Source: Stramonita haemastoma
Taxonomy: Eukaryota; Mollusca; Gastropoda; Neogastropoda; Muricidae
Direction of reading: 5' to 3'
Length of the DNA: 15,000 nucleotides
NCBI GenBank assembly: GCA_030674155.1
Contig: CM060326.1
Location: 27,766,701 to 27,781,700, forward strand
Below are positions 8,647-15,000 of this stretch, in pieces. Below the pieces are notes generated by a model that saw nothing but the letters and a program-made list of their open reading frames with translations, searched no databases and was not told the DNA's origin. The first letter of the stretch is position 1. Each line of letters opens with the position of its first letter. The translations under genes and the position numbers were made by a program.

Positions 8647-8845
8647 AGTATGTATGTATGTATGTATGTATGTATGTATGTATGTATGTATGTATGTATG
8701 TATGTATGTATGTATGTATGTATGCATGCATGCATGCATGCATGCATGCATGCATGCATGTTTGGTTGTATGGTTGTATGTATGTATGGTTGTATGGTTC
8801 TATGTATGTATGTATGTATGTATGGTTCTATGTTTGTATATATGG

Positions 8846-8889
<44 letters not shown>

Positions 8890-9130
8890 ATGTATGTATG
8901 TTTGCATGCATGTATGTTTGCATGTATGCATGTATGTATGTATGTATGTATGTATGTATGTATGTATGTATGTATGTATGTATGTATGTATGTATGTATG
9001 TATGTATGTATGTATGTATGTATGTATGTATGTATGTATGTATGCATAATGTATGTACGTATGTATGTATGCATGCATATGTGTATGTATGTGTGTATGT
9101 ATGGTTGCATGTATGTATGTATGCATCTAT
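8647..9130. repeat. Mosaic of TATG, CATG and TGTC tetranucleotide arrays
   Basis: Blocks in order: (TATG)n 8647-8722; (CATG)n about 8722-8760, which is self-complementary; GGTTGTAT/TATG variants 8761-8847; (TGTC)n about 8847-8887; TATG/CATG mixtures 8888-8935; and (TATG)n about 8935-9043 with a degenerate tail to 9130. The Tyr-Ile-His and Cys-Met-Tyr-Val frames on both strands are artefacts. Confidence 0.96.
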
Positions 9131-9163
9131 TAGACACAAATGAAACAGAAATATAGCAGCAAG

Positions 9164-9249
9164 GAAAAGACAGACAGAGACGGACAGAGACAGTGACATA
9201 GACAGACGGACAGACAGACAGACAGAAGTAGTCATACAGAGAAAGAGAA

Positions 9250-9282
<33 letters not shown>

Positions 9283-9295
9283 CAGAGACAGAGAA

Positions 9296-9340
<45 letters not shown>

Positions 9341-9345
9341 GAGAA
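9164..9345. repeat. GACA/GAGA purine-rich array
   Basis: Interleaved gacaga and gagaga words, with a pure (GACA)n block at about 9298-9340. It is related in motif to the arrays at 2521-2601 and 3030-3199. Confidence 0.93.
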
Positions 9346-9517
9346 AAGAAGGGGCAGAGGAAAAACCCAACAGCACAGGTCGATGCCTTAACTGCCCATG
9401 ATTGTAATCACGCAAGAGGCAAATGAGCTCTGTTACAAAAGCCCATTATATCCCCCAATCCTGGTTTGGCCTCTTTTGCCTTCTGGTAATGATCAGTTGC
9501 AGTCTGCACAGCATGAT
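9346..9517. other. Short non-repetitive spacer
   Basis: Ordinary sequence between the GACA array and the CAG tract. No feature was recognised. Confidence 0.6.
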
Positions 9518-9551
<34 letters not shown>

Positions 9552-9582
9552 AGAAGACGAAGAAGAAAAAGAAGAAAAAGAG
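9518..9582. repeat. (CAG)10 passing into (AAG)n
   Basis: Ten CAG units (9518-9547) run into AAG/AAAG units to about 9580. A plus-strand frame would give poly-Gln followed by poly-Lys, but no flanking coding context supports a protein. The pairing of a CAG block with an adjacent AAG/CTT-class block echoes the larger array at 4463-4987, although the AAG is here on the plus strand. Confidence 0.9.
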
Positions 9583-9734
9583 TCCGTTACAGAATATTTT
9601 TTTCTAGCTTCAAATGATGCGAGCGCATGGTATGATTTCAGCACGGAAGATAAAAAGTAAGAAACCTGCAGGAGGAAATATTGCTAATAACATTCTTCAT
9701 GTGTATCTGTCCACCTTGTCTATTTCTTTCTGTC

Positions 9735-9972
<238 letters not shown>

Positions 9973-10394
9973 GTGACGCTCCACCACATAATGAGTCGGA
10001 GTGCACCAATGGTCAATTTTTAGTTATTGACATGTTTTTAGTGTGCAATTATGTGGCTATCAAATACAAAAAACAGATTTAAAATCGGACAATTCTGTGG
10101 AAAGTTATTACAAATTGAAATGACAGACTGTAGGATGTGATAAAATGAGAAACAGGCAAGTTTATTTTCGTAACAGGTTGTCAGAATGAGGGCTTGGGTA
10201 TTTTCAAAACACATTTAAAAGCAAAAGGAATAAAAATTATGCCGTGATATTTCATAATAAGGTAGATAAACTTCTATAGTTTAATAATCAATCAAAATCT
10301 CAAAATTAACAATTTGACCCCCACCTACCTTTAATAGCTCCTAGCGCAAAATTGGGTAATGTGCTAAGCGACTCATTTCGTGGTGGAGCGTCAC
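9973..10394. mobile_element. MITE-like element with terminal inverted repeats
   Basis: The left terminus (9973-9998) begins GTGACGCTCCACCAC. The right terminus (10369-10394), read on the minus strand, begins with the same 15 bases. Over 26 bp the two ends match at 24 positions, and weaker inverted similarity continues inward (caatttt/aaaattg words). The element is about 420 bp, AT-rich inside, with no open frame spanning it. Size, terminal inverted repeats and lack of coding capacity fit a miniature inverted-repeat DNA transposon. Both ends abut (TA)n, so a TA target duplication, as made by Tc1/mariner-type transposases, would be hidden. The superfamily is not assigned. Confidence 0.8.
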
Positions 10395-10485
<91 letters not shown>

Positions 10486-10516
10486 TCCCTCCCTCCATCC
10501 CTCCCTCTCTCTCTCT
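10395..10516. repeat. (TA)n then CCCT-rich array
   Basis: (TA)n at 10395-10480 is followed by ctccctccctcc words to 10516, where LINE-derived coding similarity starts abruptly. Confidence 0.93.
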
Positions 10517-11019
10517 TATAATATTGTATGGTTACAACAAGGTGTTAGTGATGTAAAAGCCTTTTTGCATTTATTCAAGCAGAGATTAATCGATATGTTT
10601 ACGCAAAAGTGGTGTAAAACCATAAGAGATGAAGAGAGATATGATAACTACAGATCCTTTAAAACTATATCTGGACAAGAAAATTACATTAATTCAATAG
10701 ACACATGTTGCTTTCGAGTTACCATTACACATCTAGCTTAAATGCTTTACCACTCAATAACAATGTTCGCAGATATAGCGTTAACAATCAAGAAAAAAAC
10801 GTTTCATTTTTCTAAAACAAAATTAGAAAATGAAGCTAATTTTTGTTTGAATGCTCAATGTACTCCGATATAATGGATACATTTTTAACTCAGTGTATTA
10901 ATGTACCAATCTCACAGCTACTGAAAGCATCAAATGGAGAACACAGTCATTTTCTATCCAGATACATATTCCATTCCACCAATAGAAGGAAGAAATTGTT
11001 GAGTTATAATGTCACTTGA
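10517..11019 (+). pseudogene. Degenerate C-terminal part of LINE ORF2
   Basis: The translation from 10517 (beginning YNIVW) reads as the region after the reverse transcriptase domain of a non-LTR retrotransposon ORF2. It includes FKQRLIDMF, then [10 protein letters not shown] and a QENYINS motif. The frame is broken by a stop at 10739-10741, and similarity continues in other frames. FLFEC at 10840-10854 starts a recognisable FLFECxxYSD motif, followed by LSRYI and NRRKKLL up to a stop at 11017-11019. This end-of-ORF2 pattern is familiar from LINEs of many marine invertebrates. The reverse transcriptase catalytic domain and endonuclease are absent because the copy is 5'-truncated. Several frameshifts show it is dead. 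The clade is not assigned. Confidence 0.8.
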
Positions 11020-11360
11020 TTGAAGTGTGTATTAAATGGGATATATGTCTTTAAATTTTGTTTGAATTATCAACCTGAATTGAAATATTTGATTTGGACT
11101 TGAACCATATTTGAAACAAAATATTTTTAAATACCCATGCAGTCTAATGTAATTGTTTATCGAGCTCAAAGTTAAACACATGATCACTGCGGTTATGATT
11201 CACAAGAATCGGTTGGCGGTTTGCTTGGTTTCATTTCGTTCATGTTCAATGATATGTTACATTTCAGTATGTTGATTCTCCTTCCTCCCTCAAACTCCGT
11301 GTATTGTGGCCTAAGGCCAATGTACATATTAAACACGTTCAGAGTTCAGAGTTTAGAGTG
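11020..11360 (+). mobile_element. 3' UTR and terminus of the LINE remnant
   Basis: AT-rich sequence follows the ORF2 remnant. It ends in a block at about 11299-11345 (tgtattgtggcctaaggcca, then cacgttcagagttcagag) that recurs at 12069-12117. GGCCTAAGGCC forms a short hairpin. The terminal gttcaga/gttcag words look like a short tandem tail. With the ORF2 remnant directly upstream on the same strand, this is best read as the 3' end of one truncated LINE copy. The boundary near 11360 is approximate. Confidence 0.6.
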
Positions 11361-11427
11361 GTCAGTTTATTTCAGGGTACGGGTGTCTCCATGGTATCAA
11401 GCACCGTTTTTGAAACGTTTAGAATAG

Positions 11428-11551
11428 TGTGTGTGTATGCGCGTGCGTGCGTGTGTGTGTATGTGTGTGTGCGTGTGTGTGTGCGTGTGTGTGTGTGTGT
11501 GTGTGTGCGTGTGTGAGTGTTTGCTTGCGTGCGTGCAAAATAGTTTCAATT

Positions 11552-11638
<87 letters not shown>

Positions 11639-11660
11639 ATGTGTACTGTGTGTGTTTGGT
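11428..11660. repeat. (GT)n microsatellite, compound
   Basis: Degenerate GT/GC units (11428-11536) are separated by a short non-repeat from a pure (GT)n run (about 11554-11637), which ends in a GT-rich tail. Reading frames across it are artefacts. Confidence 0.97.
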
Positions 11661-12049
11661 TATCGCATTGTGAAAACTAGATTTTTATGAAAGTATCATG
11701 CCTATATTGATGCAACTTGAAAGAAGACCGTGAGTTCACCTTTATCAATGTTAACTTATAGTATAAACATATTGCTAAAGGTGAAAAAAAGATAATGACG
11801 ATGATTGGTGTCACTGTAATTACCGATAGTGATGAGGCGCTAAATTTAGCCATGGCTGTGGTGAGGGGGTAATAACGATGACGATTTTTGTCATGAAACA
11901 ACAGCGCTGATGATGATGGTAACGGTAATCATTTTAGTAATGACTGTGTTGAGTAGGATGATAACGATGACGCTCTTAGTCATATGTAATGTACTTGAAT
12001 GTGTTGCATCACTGGACATTTCATCGAATCTTTTTCATCTATTACCATT
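11661..12049. other. Non-coding, with degenerate GATGAC-type words
   Basis: No gene is recognised. The 11790-11985 part is rich in gatgacgat words. A 23-bp unit beginning ataacgatgacg occurs at 11872-11894 and 11961-11983 with three differences by my count. Each can form an ATGAC/GTCAT stem with a 7-nt loop. Confidence 0.55.
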
Positions 12050-12390
<341 letters not shown>

Positions 12391-12459
12391 TCTCTCCATT
12401 CCTCTGTCTCTTTCTCTCTGTTCCTGTTCGTCCTCAGTTACTCTAAAGAGAAATATTTG

Positions 12460-13075
12460 TACACTGCACAGAAACCAGCGTACAAAAGTGTCTGTGTCAA
12501 TTTCAAACTGCCAAAATCCAGAATTCTCTCACTGACAGATTGCATTATGCGCTCTAGCATCCACATAGTATTCACCATTAATAATCAAGACCAAAGAAAA
12601 CAATGCGTGCGAGCACATTTCCTGTCAATCACAACATCATAAAAGATTCAGAAGAAGATGAAGCTTGGCTGCGACAAGACAGGAACGAAATAACAACTAA
12701 ATCCCAACATCCTTGGGAAAAGCTCATAAATAAACCGATCCTTCCGCCCACATCCCTCCACAGCCTCCCCCCCCTTCCCTCACAAAAAAGAGAAAAAAGA
12801 TTAGGTATCGTTACAGGCAAAAACATCCAAGAATAGCAGGATAGGGCAATGCCCACGAGCATTTTTAATCCCTATCTTTGGCCAGAATCCACTTGAGAAC
12901 TGTGTGCTTCCATTTTTCTTGTTTTGTCTTCAGGAAAAGACTCAGGGAGAAGTTTACCAGCTTTTCCCCGTTGAAAGGAGTGGGTGTTTACAGCTGGTGA
13001 GCAGTAAGTTCCTATATCTGTTCGACTTGACTGTACGTACATTGATAGTTAAAATTAGATAAACTGATTTATCTT
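12460..13075. repeat. Diverged duplicated segment, copy 2
   Basis: The strongest similarity to copy 1 lies in 12600-13075: cctgtcaatcacaac near 12621, ccaagaatagcagg near 12828, and ccacttgag through gactcagg to gggtgtttaca (about 12888-12993). Similarity to 1-228 in the 12460-12600 part is weak. Both copies keep a pyrimidine stretch ending in cag just before the gactcag word (1029 and 12933), which looks like a splice acceptor. Copy 2 also has a gcagtaagt donor-like word near 13002-13010, which copy 1 lacks. It might mark a decayed or duplicated exon, but no common reading frame survives. A (GT)n array follows at 13088. Confidence 0.7.
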
Positions 13076-13086
13076 ATAATGGTTAG

Positions 13087-13087
<1 letters not shown>

Positions 13088-13168
<81 letters not shown>
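13088..13168. repeat. Pure (GT)n microsatellite
   Basis: About 80 bp of GT units with no interruption, followed by a G/T-rich patch with tgttgtg and gatgtg words to about 13245. Confidence 0.98.
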
Positions 13169-13169
<1 letters not shown>

Positions 13170-13681
13170 GTGTGTTTGTTTGATGAGTTGCTGTGCAGTA
13201 TGTTGTGATGTTTGGTGATGTGCTGTACTATAGCATGCTGTGTTTTATCATGGTGGGTTAAAAGAAGAGATCATGGACTGAACACTTAAGGGCATCTCCA
13301 AGGTCACGTTCAATGGCAAATACGATAAATAATGTTTAGAGGTACGAAAATATCAACAGTGTTAAGAATCGCCGTTTCTGTAAATAACTCATTGAAAATG
13401 CTCCACTACCGCTTTTTTGCACACCCTGTATCGTTGGGTTTTATTTTCCCTTATACTTAGATTTACATGTGGTGATTTGCTTTTGGTTTGGATTTCTGCT
13501 GGTTTATGATAATTTGTTTGTGTTCTTTATTCTGTTCCTTTTAATGAACCTGTCTGTTTATTGCATTATTTTTTTTCCTTTAACCTTTTCCCCTAAATCT
13601 TACGTTCAATTTGTGTGTATAAACTATAATCATATGACTCTTAGTAATGCACTAACATTGTCTACCTTTCCTGACTTCCAG
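13169..13681. other. Non-coding stretch, no clear feature
   Basis: Ordinary T-rich sequence. An open frame from 13469 is Phe/Leu-rich because of T content, and it becomes protein-like only after the splice-acceptor-like site at 13681. Confidence 0.5.
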
Positions 13682-13762
13682 GTGATATATCGGTCTATTG
13701 ACAAAGCATCAAGGACTTTGCTGCAGAAGACAGTGCAGTATTCCAAAGACATTTGTTGCTGA
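13682..13762 (+). CDS. Candidate terminal exon, unrecognised protein (weak)
   Basis: A pyrimidine-rich stretch ending in ttccag (13676-13681) looks like a splice acceptor. The following open segment reads VIYRSIDKASRTLLQK and continues to a TGA at 13760-13762, 26 codons before the stop. Its composition (mixed polar and hydrophobic, helix-prone) differs from the T-rich sequence upstream. An ATTAAA word at 13996-14001 could serve as a poly(A) signal. No upstream exon in this window joins to it and no domain is recognised. It may equally be chance. Confidence 0.2.
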   Translation: MIYRSIDKASRTLLQKTVQYSKDICC

Positions 13763-14455
13763 CGTACATTGGAAAAGAACTATCTCGTTTAACGTGCTTG
13801 ACATCAATAAGGCCCTGAACACACAGACTGAAAGAAAAGTGATACACTAATGGGAAACAGAGCAAAGCATCCAAAGAAGTTAGCATAAACCAGTGGAAAG
13901 CAACAACAAAAAACCTCGCAAGAATGCATGAGCAGTATCATGTTCGCAGCCTACAGATACCATGATCACAAAATGAAAATTCATTTAGGCTTTATATTAA
14001 AGTCATTATTGAGATACACATATAAACAGCCTCTTTACAAAGCATAAAAACAGAGATACACCATATCTCGCTTCTTTGCGTGTGTCACTGATACGGTACC
14101 ACATGTAAACATTGTTAAAAATATAACAAAAAGAATCATTAGGGTATTTACATTTACAATTTAGGCACTTCTCCTTAAGTGTTCTGTGTCAAGGGTTAAT
14201 TATCTAGTAGTACACATAACCTTTTACTGCTTTCTGTCTATAACGTTTTATAGTTTTATCTTATCAACACAATCACCTACGAACATGCAAAGTTAGGTTA
14301 CAGCACTATATGCAAGAAAGTTTAACTGCCAAAGTTCAAGATTTGTTTCTCAAAGAAGTATGTGCTTTATATGACTAACCATTTAACATTATACAATCAG
14401 CCTAAGTGTGATTTGTTTTTCATTATTTTTATTCTAGTATTGATACCGCTACGAA
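13763..14455. other. Non-coding stretch, possible 3' UTR
   Basis: No repeat array or gene was recognised. The first 240 bp could be the 3' UTR of the weak exon candidate at 13682-13762. The rest is AT-rich sequence up to the SINE head at about 14457. Confidence 0.5.
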
Positions 14456-14456
14456 T

Positions 14457-14632
14457 GGGTGGATTGGTGGTCTAGAAGTAACGTGCCTGCCTAGTGAGTG
14501 AAAATCAAGGTGGAAGTGTGCGGTGGTTTAAATCCCGTTTGGGCCCAAAACGTTTTCCCCACCCATTAGACCATGAGTGATAGTCTGGGCGCTAGTCTTT
14601 AGGATAAGATGATAAGTCAAGGTCCCGTGTGT
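14457..14632 (+). mobile_element. 5' part of a second SINE family (head and start of core)
   Basis: A tRNA-like head has a weak A box (TGGATTGGTGG, 14460-14470, 9 of 11 to consensus) and B box (GGTTTAAATCC, 14525-14535, 9 of 11). A linker follows, then the beginning of the shared core (ggataagatgataagtcaag, then gtcccgtgtgt). The core stops at about 14632 where its hairpin would begin, and sequence of another SINE starts at once. The head differs from those at 2767 and at 6652/7541, so this is a third head type on the same core. Confidence 0.75.
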
Positions 14633-14965
14633 TACACGTTCGCCTGCCAACAAGAAAACCGTGGGGTTCTGGGTTCGTACCCAGCCTCGCCCTTCCATCC
14701 CGACTTGACGAAAAAATCGAACTGAATGTCAAAGTCATTCGGATGAGACTATAAACTGAGGCCCCGTGTGCGAACGCACGCATAACAACTTGCGCACACG
14801 TTAAATCCTGTTCAGCTTTTCGTAAGAGTAGGCCATTGTGTGCCGGTGGGGACAGATGACATTATTCACAAAACTGCATACACACGGGGTCTAGATGTAA
14901 AAAAAAAAAGCACATGGGTGCTTATTCCATTATTCTCGATATAAAATAATAAAATGAATTAATAC
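14633..14965 (+). mobile_element. SINE lacking its A box, fused to the preceding head
   Basis: It begins within the tRNA-like head at cgttcgcctgccaa (14637-14650), without the A-box part seen in copies A and B. It carries the B box GGTTCGTACCC (14671-14681), the linker, a full core (about 14738-14804), the post-core block and a short tail (cacacggggtctagatgta, an A run, then tattctcgatataaaataat). This tail matches 12221-12390 and not the 300-bp 3' module of copies A and B. Joined to 14457-14632 it forms one chimeric, roughly 500-bp unit. Confidence 0.8.
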
Positions 14966-15000
14966 AAATAAAACATGTCATTGTTTAGCGCACGTAAAAG

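Noticed and set aside
8469..9137. 222-codon Tyr-Ile-His repeat protein
   Set aside because: It is a translation of the tetranucleotide mosaic, and other frames on both strands are open over the same interval.
8093..9345. CRISPR-like array
   Set aside because: The repeats are contiguous short tandem units without unique spacers, and the genome context is eukaryotic.
9398..9607. Poly-Gln/poly-Lys protein at the CAG/AAG tract
   Set aside because: The frame is short, has no flanking conserved sequence, and other frames are equally open.

Overview
This window looks like non-coding DNA from an animal nuclear genome. It is dominated by microsatellites and decayed transposable elements. I found no intact protein-coding gene, rRNA gene or functional tRNA gene. 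The long open frames are almost all translations of simple repeats. The mix of long (GT)n, (TA)n, (CT)n and tetranucleotide arrays with tRNA-headed SINEs carrying a conserved central domain fits a marine invertebrate, most likely a mollusc (gastropod). That placement rests on recalled family resemblance and is only moderately secure.

Layout. 1-1170: two (GT)n arrays embedded in the first copy of a diverged duplicated segment. 1171-2515: ordinary AT-rich sequence. 2516-3200: GACA-rich DNA, then a SINE with a second tRNA-like head in inverted orientation at its far end, then an (AGACAG)-type array. 3220-4460: the 3' end of a LINE on the minus strand with a (GATT)n tail, A-rich DNA and (CA)n arrays. 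4463-5786: a run of trinucleotide arrays (AGT, AGC, CTT) passing into a long polypyrimidine tract. 5787-6550: no recognisable feature. 6553-8400: two copies of a composite SINE-like element of about 550-580 bp set among (TA)n arrays. 8286-9345: a 1-kb mosaic of tetranucleotide repeats. 9518-9580: a CAG/AAG tract. 9735-10481: (CT)n, then a short terminal-inverted-repeat element (MITE-like) bounded on both sides by (TA)n. 10517-11360: the degenerate C-terminal part of a LINE ORF2 with its 3' UTR. 11428-11660: (GT)n. 12050-12390: a LINE 3' end, (CT)n and a SINE 3' end joined in series. 12460-13075: the second copy of the diverged duplication, followed by (GT)n. 13682-13762: a weak candidate for a terminal exon. 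14457-14960: a chimeric SINE built from two families.

How the parts relate. At least four SINE cores share one central domain, but they carry different tRNA-like heads and different tails. This points to module exchange, probably by template switching during reverse transcription. Several elements abut (TA)n or (CT)n directly, so element insertion and microsatellite growth appear linked. No metabolic or regulatory gene system is visible. The most interesting material is the chimeric, inverted and composite SINE architecture and the mobile elements set in (TA)n.
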